NCBI GenBank assembly: GCA_037179335.1 | Contig: JAKZHN010000018.1 | Location: 496,001-560,000 of the forward strand | Direction of reading: 5' to 3' | Length of the DNA stretch: 64,000 nt | DNA from: Cyclaneusma minus | Lineage: Eukaryota; Ascomycota; Leotiomycetes; Marthamycetales; Marthamycetaceae | Part shown: positions 1 through 11,818 of the stretch, one piece after another | Layout of the letters: every line of letters begins with the position of its first letter | Numbering within the stretch: position 1 is the first letter of the stretch | Made by a program: the position numbers and the translations under genes | The notes under the pieces: generated by a model | The model's database searches: none | Seen by the model: only the letters and a program-made list of their open reading frames with translations | Told to the model about the DNA's origin: nothing

Positions 1-595
1 GGGTGTTATATCAAGTTTTCCCACAACATCAACATCCAATACTCAAGGGTAGTGAAGCCAATCGGCCAACATAAAACAACATAATCGTCACTTCTTATAC
101 TAGTACTGATTCAAGAAAAGGTCTGCCTAATAGGCTGTTTATCTCACTCAATCGATCTCACTCCGTCTGTAGAGGCCCAAGTCAAATTTCAAAGGCGCAT
201 CCGAATAAAAATTGCCAAAATCCACCCTTTGGCAATCTAATGTCAAAACTAAGCACAGTCGACTTTTTGTCGCGCTCAAGGAACGTATATCGGAAGCAGA
301 GTGAAAAAGGGGTTGAGTCATGTGACATACGTCGTACAAGGAACCTGCTCTGGCGGTCTGTTCGTGACACCAGCGAGCGCCTGGGCAATATCCGCGATGT
401 TTTGCTCCACTAACAGCAGCTGGACATGAAGCTCATCGTCGCCGGTTGCAACTGGCGCGGCACAGAATGAGGACGCCGCGAACCGCTTACCTGAGACCGT
501 TTAGGGTTGGAATTGGAGGACTCTCGCAGTTGCCACGAAGCCGGGGGGGCTAAGATGATTGCGCGTGGTGTATCCGGATGTGAGGCTCTACTTCA
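1..595. other. Intergenic, no gene recognised
   Basis: I see no coding frame with family character and no RNA gene here. The short open frames on both strands have no recognisable motif. The edge of the window cuts whatever lies to the left. Confidence 0.5.
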
Positions 596-1046
596 ATGAT
601 TGGAAGTATATGTACACCGAAGAGGTTCCGACTTGGGCGCTGGACGTGGGAAGAAACCGTCGAGATGGTTGCTGTAAACCCGGTCTGGAATTCGGAGGCT
701 AGCAGAGACGAGGCACACGGTGAGGTGGGCTCGACGCTGGATCCCGAGAAGACAGCTGCGGCCATGTTGGGAGAAGCAGTCAGTAGGATCAAGAAAAGGA
801 GCTTGGGTCGTGCGCAGCCGGAAAACCCTACGGAAGGGGTACTGGAGGATGTTGAGGGCGAGGTGGAGAAGGGGGGTGCGGCGGTCCAGGAATAAGCGGT
901 TGCAAGAGCTGGGAAAAGGGGCTCGAGATGTTGAGCTGGAAAAGCTCGTGGAAGAGGCGTTGAAAGATGCTCGGAGCGAGGCGGAGAAGACATTGGATGA
1001 TGTTGAGGGTAAAGCGGAAGAGATGGAATCACAGACTGGAAAATGA
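596..1046 (+). pseudogene. Possible short coiled-coil ORF with a frame break
   Basis: Two overlapping frames both encode acidic, Glu/Lys-rich helical sequence. The first runs from 596 to a stop at 893-895; the second continues to a stop at 1044-1046 and includes KLVEEALKDARSEAEK and LDDVEGKAEEM. A similar phrase (LEDVEGEVEKG) lies just before the break, so the two frames look like one protein. A 43-nt GT...AG segment beginning with gtgcgg and ending ggaaaag (about 876-918) would join them in frame, but I see no good branch site, so a frameshifted remnant is equally possible. No family was recognised. The start at 596 is arbitrary, and upstream exons may exist. Confidence 0.3.
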
Positions 1047-1520
1047 GGAGGTGGTTGTCCCCCTTCGCACCGCACTGCCCCTTCTCGCCAAAGCCTCCCA
1101 CCCGCGCAGCCTTGCCATACATAAGCCAAATCCGCTGACATTCTTTCAATTAACGGTTAAAAGTACCCTTAGCGCAATAGGTAAGTTCGTGCGCTATTGG
1201 GCCGCGAGGTTTAGATCCGTTTCCCTCAGAAAGACCGATTTTCTTAAATCGTAAGTTCACTGGTTTGATCCATTTCTTTTTGCGTTTTTTTTTGCAGATT
1301 TTTTTCTGGAATGCTTTTTTGAGGCTTTTGGGAGAGTTTGACTTCTGGGTCTGGTGAGAGGCTTTTTGGTGTTTTCTGAGCTCGCCACTGCCTCCTGAGT
1401 GCCAATGAGGCTCTCTCTTCACAGATCCAGATACTCAGCTCTGTTGAGCACCATTCCTTCACCTCCGCCTTTTGAACAAGCTGGCTCAACGGATATCGTT
1501 TACAGACCTCTACCTCTCCC
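1047..1520. other. Intergenic, 3' side of ALG10
   Basis: No gene is seen. The stretch has a T-rich run at about 1275-1320 and lies downstream of the minus-strand ALG10 stop, so it should hold that gene's 3' end. Confidence 0.5.
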
Positions 1521-3488
1521 CTACCACAAGAACCGCTGCACCAGTCCAGGCTCCTGCGGCCACTCAAATCCCTTCGTCAAGAACACATATCCAGTAACCG
1601 CATTAATCCCCAGAAACCAAATCGTCTCCAACCACAAGCGGTGATCATGTCCCTCAAAAGCCCAATACCTCCATCCCGCGCTGCTCTCACTCTCAGATTT
1701 CACGGGCGCAGCCGGAACATGCAGCCTCCAGATAACCCACGGAATGATGAAATACCTTGGCTCTACCAACGGCGCAGTGATCAGCGAAAGTGCCGTAGCT
1801 ATCAGCCATATTAGCACAAACGATGTGTCATTCCCGTCCGGCTGCGGAGCTTGCGCAAGTACGCGTGATTGCTGTTGACTTGGAGGGTTTGAGGAAGCAG
1901 CGCGCGCTCCGTAACCGGCTAGGCCGCGCAGGGTAAGCCAGCCGCAGAGCGCGTAGACTGGTGCTAAAGCGTATTTGATCAGGGGGTGGCGGAGGATTGT
2001 GTAGCGGAAGGCGTAGAACACGTAATGGCGGTTGTCGGCGAGGGTGAAGGGGTGGATTATCGTGTTGAAGTGGACTACGAATAGGGCGATTGCAGAGGCG
2101 ATGGCGAGGCCTGCGAGGGTTTGAAGAACTGTCCGCAAAGGATAGTTACTTCGAGGCAAGAATGTTTGAACGAGCTCCAGACCGAATGGGTAGAGCAGAG
2201 GAGCTGAGAAGAACACGAAGACGGGCCATATGTATAGCATCTGGGGCAGATGAATGGTTGCCACGTGATTCGATTTATCCCCTGAGTGCAATTAGCATCT
2301 GACCTGTCTTTCCACTTTTCATCCAGCATACCTAGAACCACTCCACCATTCCAAGCTACAAATGCAGCAAAGGAACACAGCAAGCCTACATATGGCCAAA
2401 GGTGCTTGGCAAGGCAAAGTAGGTTGTTGAGTACGCCTACGACTATACTTACGGCGCAGAGGACAAAGTCTAGATGAGGTTAATACATGTCAACCAAAGC
2501 CCGGCCAATATTACACGTACCATAGGGCCCCGCAGTATCCAGTCTCGCATCATGAAGCCTTCCGAGCGCATATTGCCTCAGATCTGAGCTAAAGCCCGTA
2601 TAAGAAAGCGGAGTTTTGTCCTCCCGGTTTCTCCCCAAAGCCTTCACAATCCTCACAGTCTCGCACCCACCCATGAAAACAGCAACCCAGAAGATATTCG
2701 TCTGTCTCATGGCCAATGACACAAGTCCCCAGACGAAAACACGCATAGCACCACCGGAAGCACCAGTGTAAGCGCCCCAGCGTTGCAGATACTGCTCATA
2801 TGCAGCGAGGACAATGCAGGTTGACAAGACATCGGTATAGTACAGACCAGAGAAGAAGAACAGGGGAGGAAACAGCGCGATATTAGTTGCTGTATGCAGA
2901 CTGTATGATGAGGTTGGCATTAGACGGACTCGCCAGCTTCTGTCTGCGTTCCTGGGAGCGCTGATTGGGGGGATTTGCTCAATGAGAGTGCGGCAGCGAG
3001 AGGCATAGAAGGACAGTGCGAATAGGAAAATGACATTGTGCTGTCTGAGATTGTAGACAGAACACGTGCTTCGGAAGATGGTTTTGATCAGAATTGAAAA
3101 GGCGTACCTACCGGTTGTCAGTCGATAATTGGAGTTGTGAGAGATGGTAACTCACAGTCCGGGGGGAGTGGTGATTTTGGGATCCCATTCGAGGTCTCTT
3201 TGACAGTACCGTTGAGCCTGGGGGATGTGGAAGACCTCGTCCTGGTTTGATATCAGCTTGGATCTTCCAATCTGGACAGTGGAATGATGCATCTGAAGGA
3301 TTTTCCGAATCACTTACCAAGTATGGCTCAGGGACATATTTTGAGACTTGATTCAGCCAGAAAGACGCCAGAGCGAAGAGTCCCGTTCGGACTACAGCTG
3401 TAACAAGCCATTTTGGAGTTTGGAAATTCGACCCGGTATTCGTATTTGGCGTCCCTCTCTTGGAAGGAGCCTCCTTAGAGTCCGACAT
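1521..3488 (-). CDS. ALG10: Alpha-1,2-glucosyltransferase ALG10/DIE2
   Basis: ALG10 adds the terminal third glucose from dolichyl-phosphate-glucose to the lipid-linked oligosaccharide in the ER lumen, the last step before transfer to protein. Exons on the minus strand start at ATG 3488. Exon 1 ends KYVPEPYL, and the next begins DEVFHIPQAQRYCQRD, the family's N-terminal signature, then WDPKITTPPGL. Later exons give LRQHNVIFLFALSFYASR, NIALFPPLFFFSGLYYTD, RQTNIFWVAVF, WNGGVVLGDKSNHVATIHLP and the C-terminal EPRYFIIPWVIWRLHV, all typical of ALG10. The rest is strongly hydrophobic, as expected for a polytopic ER protein. At least five introns are needed; the one after CPDWDP-side sequence is placed at the PPGL|Y codon. 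It is head to head with PSF2. The exact exon count is my reconstruction. Confidence 0.93.
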
Positions 3489-3706
3489 GATTTCGAGCTA
3501 CTTGAAAACTCGCTGCAACATCCATGGAAAGTCGAGATGTGGCATGAGCTTACATGTAAGGATTCGGGCACAGGCCACCAGCTCGGCGCGTCACAACCGC
3601 GTCTTCACTTCCCGCAGCACTTTAATCTGAACAACCACCACACCTCTCGTGATGGCCACTTATATCTTCTGCTCCCCGCAAATCGAGCACGACCAGTCGT
3701 CTCAAA
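3489..3706. promoter_or_regulatory. Divergent promoter ALG10/PSF2
   Basis: 218 bp separate the two start codons, transcribed outward in both directions. The interval must hold both core promoters and 5' leaders. No specific factor site is claimed. Confidence 0.6.
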
Positions 3707-4574
3707 ATGGCCTTGCCATTACCACCAGCCTTGACACCCCCTGAGGTCGCCTTCCTGTGTGAAATGGAAATGGTCACTGTGGTTCCGCGCCAACGTCTCG
3801 AAAGCCTCGAATTACTCGGAGTGAGTTTGAATTGGACCCCGCCAACCCCGCCATCTCACCTCACCATATCCCCAAACCTAGTCGCAGATATCGCCAAATC
3901 AATTACTCTTCTACGAAATATCAAATCATGATTCGGTACTTGAACAATTCACTAACCATGTTGAAAAGGGCCCAACGGAAGCTCTCCGACCACCCTATCG
4001 AGCCCCCCTACCCCTCTGGCTCGCCCTCCTCCTAAAACGCCAACGCCGAGCCAACATCCTCCCTCCCCCATGGCTCTCCCCCGCCTCCCTTGACCGCATC
4101 CTCAAGTACGAAACCGACCCCTCAAACAGCACCTTCTCCCCACCACCCCCTCCGCCTGCCTCCTCCTTCTCCCACACATCCATTCCCTTCTCCCCACCCT
4201 TCACCAACTCCTCCACCGATCTCGCACCCCCAGACCACCTGCCCTACCACTGGCTCGAGCTCGGCGAAATCCTCCTCACCGCCTGTCCCGACGACATCCC
4301 CTCTTGCGAAACTGTACGAACCCTGCTTAGAGATTTGCGCGAAGTGCGAATGGCGAAGATGCGTGCTAGTGTGGGGCAGCTTGAGGGGGGAGGGGTGTTT
4401 ACGCTGAGGGGCGTGGGCGCGATGGAGGTTGCTGAGGGGAAGGCGTTTGTGGTGGGTGTTATGGATGGACTGAGGAAGTTGGGGAGCAGTAAGGAACAGG
4501 CGAGGAGGGAGAGGGAGGAGGAGGAGGGTGGAGGGCAGGATGATGGCGATGAGGATGATGATATGGGGCTGTGA
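3707..4574 (+). CDS. PSF2: DNA replication complex GINS subunit PSF2
   Basis: PSF2 is one of the four GINS subunits that, with Cdc45 and Mcm2-7, form the replicative CMG helicase in the nucleus. Exon 1 (3707-3820) encodes 38 residues, including LTPPEVAFLCEMEMVTVVPR, the conserved N-terminus. A 148-nt intron (3821-3968, gtgagt...aaaag) follows. Exon 2 (3969-4574) carries RAPLPLWLALLLKRQRRANI, YHWLELGEILL and TVRTLLRDLREVRMAKMRAS, all family hallmarks. The joined protein is 239 residues, slightly longer than usual because of a Ser/Pro-rich loop and an acidic Glu/Asp tail. The reading frame closes exactly across the intron. The start follows directly from the conserved N-terminus. Confidence 0.95.
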
Positions 4575-5024
4575 GGTGTGGATATACCAGCGGCGCCACT
4601 GTGTCGGCAGAAGACATATAAGTGCGAGATTAGTGGGTTGGACACGGCTGTGACGGGTCCCTGCTGCGGATTCACGGAAAGGAATGATGGATGTGAAGTC
4701 ATGAATGATGCGATGGCTGAAACCGCATACCAGGGAATGCGGATCATACCTAGGATAATGGACTATACAGACAGCCAGGCTTGTTCCCAATGCCTCATCC
4801 AACACAATTTTGAACACTATAAAGCACCATAGGTATGGAAACGCTCAGCAGCAGCAGCAGTGAAAAGAAAGGAGTTCGCTCATTCCCTTTCATATCAGTC
4901 TTGCTAGAAACTCCGCAAACGCCGCCCAATGCATACCCGTTCCTCGCTACAGACGCTCGAGACGCCTAGACGCCAGCCAGATCATAAACCTTCTCTGTCT
5001 GTCCTCCCCAGTCTGGTTTGTAAT
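4575..5024. other. Intergenic between convergent 3' ends
   Basis: PSF2 (+) and the CHIP-like gene (-) converge here. A short open frame at 4578-4832 shows no motif, and I regard the stretch as 3' sequence. Confidence 0.5.
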
Positions 5025-6264
5025 TCACCAGTCCACAGCCCAGCCATTCTCGGCCAGGAACTCCTCACAAGCAGCTTTCAGCGCCAGGTTTGGTCGCAGA
5101 TCTTCGAGGTGGAGGGGCTCGCGCGTCAGGGGGTCGGTATGTGAGCGTCGGAGATGTTCCATGATTGAGGAGCGCTCGTAGGAATGACCTGTCTTCGTCT
5201 GCGACCGCGTTAGTATTCTGCAAAACAAAGACACCTCCAGCCGTGAAACAGAAAGTCGTCAACGATCAATCGCGGGGCACCCCTGAGCCGCTTCCAACAC
5301 CTCTCGCGCCCACCAATTGCCGCGACAGGGAATAACAGAAAATAACGACGAAGAGTAAATCGTCCAACTCACAATAACAGGATCATGCATGACCGCAAAC
5401 GTAATATCGTCAACCACCCAATCCGGCACCACCCTCCTCTTCGCCTCCTCTCCGGCAACCACCTCCCACGCCCTCCTCACCTCCTCCACCTTCCTCCTAC
5501 ACTCCTCCTCCGCCTCCCCAATTTCCTCTCTCGCCCCCTCCGTCCCCACCTCCCCCCTCTCCTCCCTCTCCTTCACGCCCCTAACGACCTCATCCCTCTT
5601 CCCCTCCAGGCCCTCCACCAACTCCGCCAGCAACGGCAATCTCTCCCTAATCCTCTCCTTCTCCCTCAATTCCCATCTCTCCTGCTTACACTTCAGCACC
5701 AGCGCAGTAATTGCGGCAATCGAGCGATCTGAGGCTTTGACGCAAAGTTCGTAGGCGCGGAGAGCGGAGGACAGGGCTTCGTTGGGACGGTGGAGAGCGA
5801 TTAGCGCTTGGGCGAGGTAGTAGTGGCCTTTGAGGTTTTCTTCGAGGAGAGAGAGGGAGGCGTGGCAGTCGGTTATTACTTCTTCCCAGTGGGACAGCTT
5901 GAGGCGCGCCATGGCGCGGTTGGTGAAGAGGAGGGGGTTGGTGGAGTCGGCTATGATGCTGCAGTAACCATACATGTCAGTTAGGGACTCCTTGCAAGGT
6001 CGATAATAGGGGGTTTGAGTTGTAATGAGGATGTGTCGCGATTGGAGAGAAGATGCGGGAAGGGTAAATTTGAGAGAGCAAAAACATACGCTTTTGAATA
6101 GAGACCTTCGGCGCCCACATAGTCGCCGGCCTGAAAACATCTGAATTGTGTAAGCTGGCTGTGAATTGGGAATTCGGCTGGACCGGGAGCCGTGGGCCGT
6201 ATGTGTGCGCGAAGGCTTACTTGTTGCCTTCTTCTTTGAGTAGCTGGGCTTTGTAAGATGCCAT
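5025..6264 (-). CDS. CHIP/STUB1-type E3 ubiquitin ligase (TPR + U-box)
   Basis: Predicted cochaperone ubiquitin ligase: TPRs bind the C-terminus of Hsp70/Hsp90, and the U-box recruits an E2 to ubiquitinate clients. Start ATG 6264 (MASYKAQLLKEEGNK), an intron, then CFQAGDYVGAEGLYSK, an intron, then IIADSTNPLLFTNRAMARL; together these are the first TPRs. HYYLAQALIALHRPNEALSS is the next TPR. A long charged helical linker (about residues 110-200) follows, as in animal CHIP. The C-terminal U-box has DDITFAVMHDPVI joined across an intron to TKTGHSYERSSIMEHLRR and DPLTREPL. Splice joins preserve frame at all three introns. At about 280 residues the length fits the family. It converges with PSF2. 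Confidence 0.9.
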
Positions 6265-6906
6265 GATTGCCAGCGATCTACTGAAAGATCTCTAGTAGAT
6301 TCTAGGGTCTAGATATATGCGCGGAGTGAAGTTGTAGGAACCGAAGTATGTCGGAGGGAGGTTATGGATCGCAGCCTTGCGCCAGAAGGCTGAACGCGAG
6401 CGCTGGGAACTTGGGTTCTTTGTAACGATAGTTGTTCTGTGAGGGAGGAACAAAGGCGAATAAACTTTGTCACACCTTGAGATCTGGCAACTATGTTTGG
6501 CAGCGGGCGGCGCTAAAGGATGTGGAGGACGGTTGGGAGAGTGTGTGAAGTGTGAGTTGTGAAGGTGAATAGAGGTGTTATCAGCCTTGCTTGGTCAGTC
6601 ACAGCAGACATGGAAGCTTCTCGAAATCCAGGCACAAATGAAATGAACTTCTTGTTGTTGGAACTCAATTCGTCTGATTCCCATGTTTCTGTCATCTGAT
6701 GGTTTGTCGATCTCACCCCTTTTGGCGTCTGCTGGCCAATTGAGAATGATTTGTCTATTTGGCGAGCTTCTCGGTATTTGTACAGGGATTTCTAGAGAAG
6801 ACCGCCTTTCTAATTCCGCCCCTGCTTCCTGTCCCTGTTTCCAACCCCTACCCCAAATATCTACATAATCTAGAAAGGCTGCGAAATAATAGGTCAGCAA
6901 AGATCG
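6265..6906. other. Intergenic, no gene seen
   Basis: This lies between the 5' end of the CHIP-like gene and the 3' end of QCR10, both on the minus strand. It should hold the CHIP-like promoter. Short open frames show no motif. Confidence 0.5.
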
Positions 6907-7674
6907 TTAGTATTTCAAAAGCTGGCTGGGTACATAGCCCAGCGCTCGATCGACCCAGTCCACCTCCTCCTGATGACCGCTTGGCATGGGAGTTACGTCT
7001 CTTGGCAACAGGTCTGGGGATCTTATCACTATATCTGCGCCGAACAAAGCAGTATTCGAAGTGATGGGGCCAATAGTGCAAGACTCGGGTGTGATTGGAA
7101 AGGGGTCTCCTGTGTCAATGAACATACGTTGTCGGAAGCAGGAATCTCCTTCACGAAGTGGTCGCCAATGAATGGCACTTTCTGCCCCAGTCGTCAGCCA
7201 TCTGGTACCCGTTATTTGCCAGTTGCTGTGAACATACCTGCAGAATATCTTGTCGGACCTTGGGGACATCGGAGAAGAAGAAGATAGCGAAGACTCCGGC
7301 AACACCTCCGAATGCGCCGAGGGTCATGCCACTGCGGGAGTTAGCCCTCGTCCAACTAAGGAGCTCCTAAGATCCCCATATGGCGCACGTAGTGTTCGAA
7401 CGGATCGGGGGGTTGGGAAGCATACAGTCTGCTTGCGCTCTTCAAGGTCCAGCCGCTAATGTTCATGGGGATCTCATATCTGGCGCATATCGATCAATAT
7501 ATGATTCGTTTTTCCAGCGGTTTTTAGGGCATACTTTGGGCCAAAGGGGGACTTGTAGGTCGTGTAGCTGGGTCTGTTTGCGGGAGGGATGATGCCCGAG
7601 GAGGGATTGAACTGGGAGAGCTGTCAGTTGCGTGCAAAGGCTGGTATCTGGGAGCTTCTTACGTCGCCAGGCAT
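6907..7674 (-). CDS. QCR10: Cytochrome bc1 complex subunit 10
   Basis: Small single-span subunit of mitochondrial respiratory complex III. Reconstructed exons: MPGD (start 7674, a 12-nt exon); FNPSSGIIPPANRPSYTTYK and SPFGPK; KYEIPMNISGWTLKSASRL; GMTLGAFGGVAGVFAIFFF then SDVPKVRQDILQ; KVPFIGDHFVKEIPASDN. The order YKSPxGPKY, GWTL, a glycine-rich membrane span and FxDVPxVRxDIL is the QCR10 pattern. The family usually ends near DNPF. Here the best last exon reads EEVDWVDRALGYVPSQLLKY to a stop at 6907, using an AG after GGTCATC with a GTAAC-like branch upstream. Five introns in about 115 codons is dense. The identity is solid, the last exon less so. Confidence 0.83.
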
Positions 7675-8094
7675 TGTGAGAGAAAGAGAGTTTATCAAGC
7701 CCGAGAATGGGAAGTTGTGAGACGGTGAGGTTGGCGTTAATGAGCGGTGATGCAAAAGTCTGGGAAGCTACAATGCCGTTTAAGATCCGGGTCATCTCGG
7801 GACGCCTGAGGCATCCACAATCGCAGCTATCCGCGCCGACTGGACGGGGAGCACATGAAGTTGAAGCCACGATTCGAGCTCCAAATTATTGTGAAGGCCA
7901 CATTTCAGCAAATGGTCAATTCAGCACTCATATATCTGCCGTGAGCTGCTGTTGACCCCGTTTCCTCCGGCGCACCCTCCACGGCTGATCACGAGCGCCG
8001 TTTCTCGCAGAGCTGTCTCTGCTGGCTGCCCCAAGAGCCACATCGCTCGTCTCCCTCCTTGCATCCCGCACATACAACTTAGGCAGTAGCAACC
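7675..8094. promoter_or_regulatory. Divergent promoter QCR10/SEC27
   Basis: 420 bp between two outward-facing start codons. No RNA or protein gene is seen in it. Confidence 0.55.
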
Positions 8095-11024
8095 ATGCGT
8101 TTAGACGTCAAGGTACGACCCTCCCCTAGCTGAGGCTCCCGATGCTGCGGAAGCTATCTTGAGACTGCGAATGCAATGCTTCAAGATTCCGCTCCCTACA
8201 CCTGTGCGGCGCATCACAACCCCCCTCCTTAACTATGGCTGCCTTTTCTAACTTTATATACAAAACACAGAGGCAGTTGTTTGCGCGGAGTGAGAGAGTC
8301 AAGGGAATCGACTTTCACCCTGTTGAGCCATGGATCCTGACCACCTTGTACAGCGGTATGTTTATTGCTGCTGTCCCTGAGATCTAGGTTGCATTCAAGA
8401 CTAACACTGTAGCTAGGCCATGTCTACATTTGGTCGTATGAGACGCAGGTAAGGTTCGAGAGATCTGAATAAGATTGAACATAAGCTAATCATCTTGCAG
8501 GCCATTGTCAAGACCTTCGAATTGACCGATGTCCCTGTACGAGCCGGCCGATTTATTGCTCGCAAGAACTGGATTGTCTGCGGTTCTGATGACTTCCAAC
8601 TGCGAGTCTACAACTACAACACTTCCGAGAAGATAACCTCTTTTGAGGCTCACCCAGACTACATCCGTGCGATCGTCGTTCACCCTACACAACCTTTCGT
8701 TCTTACGGCTTCCGATGACATGACAATCAAGCTATGGGACTGGGACAAGGGCTGGAAATGTATGCAGGTTTTTGAGGGACACAGCCACTATGTCATGGGT
8801 ATGGCCATAAATCCAAAGGACACAAACACCTTTGCATCGGCTTGCTTGGACAGGACTGTGAAGATCTGGAGCTTGGGATCCCCCCATGCAAACCAGACCT
8901 TGGAGGCGCACGAGACGAAAGGAGTCAACCATGTTGATTACTACCCTCAATCCGACAAACCATATCTCCTGACAACTTCAGATGACCGGACAGTCAAGAT
9001 TTGGGACTACACGACTAAGTCGTTGATCGCGACGTTAGAAGGCCACACCAGCAATGTCTCTTTTGCGTGCTATCACCCAGAATTACCTGTCATCATTTCT
9101 GGCTCTGAAGATGGCACGGTCAAGATCTGGCACGCCAATACCTACCGCCTCGAGCAATCCCTGAACTATGGACTTGAAAGAGCCTGGTGTGTCAGCTATC
9201 AGCGAGGAAAGCAAGGAGTTGCTGTCGGTTTTGATGATGGTGCTGTGGTTGTTAAGATGGGCAGAGAAGAGCCGGCAGTCTCCATGGACCCATCCGGAAA
9301 GCTGATCTGGGCTAAGCACAGCGAAGTTCTGTCTGCAATAATCAAGGGCGGCGATGCTTCGCTGAAGGACAATGCCCCTATTCCACTAACCTCCAAAGAC
9401 CTCGGAACTTGCGAGGTCTACCCTCAAACGCTCTTGCACTCTCCTAACGGCCGATTTGTTTCAGTATGTGGTGATGGCGAATACATCATCTACACTGCCC
9501 TTGCTTGGCGTAATAAGGCATTCGGTTCGGCGTTGGACTTCTGCTGGGGATCCAAGGAAAACAACAATGACTATGCTATTCGCGAATCCCCAACGAGTGT
9601 CAAGATCTTCAAGAACTTCGTGGAGAAAGCTGGAGGTCTTGATGTCGGTTTCCAGGCTGAAGGTTTGGCCGGCGGAGTTCTACTAGGTGTCAAGGGTCAA
9701 GGAGGAATTGGCTTCTTTGACTGGAACACAGGAGGTCTGGTCAGACGCATCGAAGTCAACCCCAAAGAAGTAAGCCACTTTGCATTTTATTTGTTGAATT
9801 GAGACTGATGATTTTCAGGTGTACTGGTCCGAGAGCGGAGAGCTTGTCACTTTGGCCTGTGATGATACCTTCTATGTCCTGAGATTCTCTCGCGAAAACT
9901 ACATCGCAGCCGTCCAAGAAGGTCTGGTTGAAGACGATGGAGTTGAGTCAGCATTCGAGGTCATCACCGACATCAATGAGACCGTCCGAACCGGAGAATG
10001 GGTCGGCGACTGTTTCATCTACACCAACAGCACCAACAGGCTTAACTACCTCGTCGGTGATCAAACTTACACTATCTCGCACTTTGACCAAGGCATGTAC
10101 CTGCTCGGCTACATTCAACGCGACTCACGCATCTACCTATGCGACAAAGATGTCAACGTCACCTCCTTCGCCCTCTCCCTCTCCGTTGTCGAGTACCAAA
10201 CGCTCGTCCTCCGCGATGACATGGACTCCGCCGCGGAGCTGCTCCCATCCATTCCCACTGACCAACTCAACAAGATCGCGCGCTTCCTCGAAGGCCAAGG
10301 CCACAAGGAGCTCGCTCTATCAGTCGCCACCGACCCTGAGCACAAGTTTGACCTCGCCCTCTCTCTTGGCCAACTTCCTATTGCGCTCGAACTCGCAAGA
10401 GAAGCGGATGTTGAGCACAAGTGGAAGACTGTTGGTGATGCCGCCCTCTCGGGGTGGGACGTTGCCCTCGCAGCTGAGTGTTTCGCAAATGCAAAGGACC
10501 TTGGTTCTTTGCTACTCCTGCACTCGTCAACCGGCGACCGTGCAGGTCTGAAGGCACTGGCAGAGCAAGCTAGCGCCGCCGGTGCACACAATGTGGCCTT
10601 CACGTGTCTATGGCAACTTGCCGACATCGAAGGCTGTATTTCTCTTCTGACAAAGACTGGAAGGGCCGCGGAGGCAGTGCTGTTTGCGCAGACATACAAG
10701 CCATCGAGCGCGCCAGCAACAGTCGCGAAGTGGAAGGAAGCGCTGGAGAAAGAGAAGAAGGGACGCGTGGCACGGGTGATTGCCGTGCCTGGCGAAGACG
10801 AAGAACTGTTCCCTGAATGGGACGAGTATTTGCGATTGGAGAAGGAGGGTGCTGTGCCCGTGGAGGAACAGAACGGAGCCGGCGATTTGATTGATGTGGA
10901 TGAGCCTGCCGAGGAGCCGGAGGCGAAGGAGGAGGGAGATGGCCATGAGGAGATTAATGGTGATGGACCGGATCCGGATAAGGAGGCTGTGGAAGAGGGC
11001 TCGTTGGTCGAGACGGGCGCTTAG
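8095..11024 (+). CDS. SEC27: Coatomer subunit beta-prime (COPI)
   Basis: Beta-prime-COP is part of the COPI coat that returns cargo from Golgi to ER; its propellers bind dilysine signals. Exons: MRLDVK (start 8095), RQLFARSERVKGIDFHPVEP and WILTTLYSG, HVYIWSYETQ, then a long exon beginning AIVKTFELTDVPVRAGRFIA. The first propeller shows successive WD repeats ending LRVYNY, IKLWDWD, VKIWSLG, VKIWDYT and VKIWHAN. A second propeller and alpha-solenoid follow, including VYWSESGELVTLACDDTFYV after the intron near 9770-9818. The tail after about 10850 is acidic and disordered, ending EEGSLVETGA. Four introns keep frame. The total is about 850 residues, normal for the family. Confidence 0.96.
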
Positions 11025-11727
11025 AGTTTGGCTGTCGATTTAACGGAGTCGGTTTCCTATTAGAATCCTGGCAGCATGCGATATGGGATAGGGGACTACT
11101 AAAAAGATGTTACTATTAGTATGGCGGATAGGTAAAGTGCCAATACAGCCGTGTTCAAAACAGAAGTTATGGAATGAATAGTATCAGTGGATCTCGAAGG
11201 TCGAGCTGCTCGGATCCCCATGATTAAACTTGAAGCTCATCTATTAGCAGCATCCGATTCTATTCTGTACCAGGCGTAAGTTTTCTTATGCACGGTCCTG
11301 CTAAGGAAAGGAAAGAGAGATTGAGTAAAATAGTCGAACCCTGACTGTCCGCAACTTCAACACCGGACGGGCTGGGCCGCTCAGCTGCTGACTAGGGGCA
11401 AATGCGCACACCTTGACCATCACACCAAATAGATCCACTTCTTCAAAATAGTTCGAAAATGAACAGAAACTCGAATCCTCGTCCACTATAAACTTCGAGT
11501 AGTGACTCGGATACAGCGTACGCGGGAAGTTGTATCAAAGGATACAATCACCATTCAGCAAGGCAAAAAAGCGCAAAGACCACGTTATGGCAACTTCTCA
11601 AGGAACTCATTCAAATTGAAATTAATAAAAACTCGAGTTTCTGTTCTATTCGAAAGCGGATTGCAGGTATAGATGCAGCGAATGCAGCTGCATCGAGTGA
11701 GATGTTTAAAAAGGAAAAAATATGCAA
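11025..11727. other. Intergenic, 3' of SEC27
   Basis: No gene recognised. AT-rich stretches at about 11560-11720 precede the tRNA 3' end; since the tRNA is on the minus strand, a T-run terminator is expected just below 11728. The run aaaaggaaaaaa at 11708-11719 is T-rich on that strand and fits a Pol III terminator. Confidence 0.5.
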
Positions 11728-11818
11728 GGTCATAGCGGGGATCGAACCCGCGTTGTCAGAAGGTGATTTGTTATTCGATTAATCAAAATCTAATGTGATA
11801 CCACTACACTATACGACC
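11728..11818 (-). tRNA. tRNA-Gln (anticodon TTG) with 21-nt intron
   Basis: Read on the minus strand, the 7-bp acceptor stem GGTCGTA pairs with TATGACC (one G-T). The D arm is GTG...CAC. The anticodon stem TTAGA pairs with TCTGA, and the loop is TTTTGA plus T. A 21-nt intron follows A37, the canonical position. The T arm is GCGGG-TTCGATC-CCCGC. Anticodon TTG decodes CAA (Gln), and the body matches fungal tRNA-Gln(UUG). The B box GGTTCGATCCC is intact. A T-run on the minus strand lies just downstream (11708-11719). Mature length is 70 nt before CCA. Confidence 0.92.

Noticed and set aside
550..1149. 199-codon minus-strand frame
   Set aside because: Ser/Pro-rich with no motif; it lies opposite the helical plus-strand frames and is probably their shadow.
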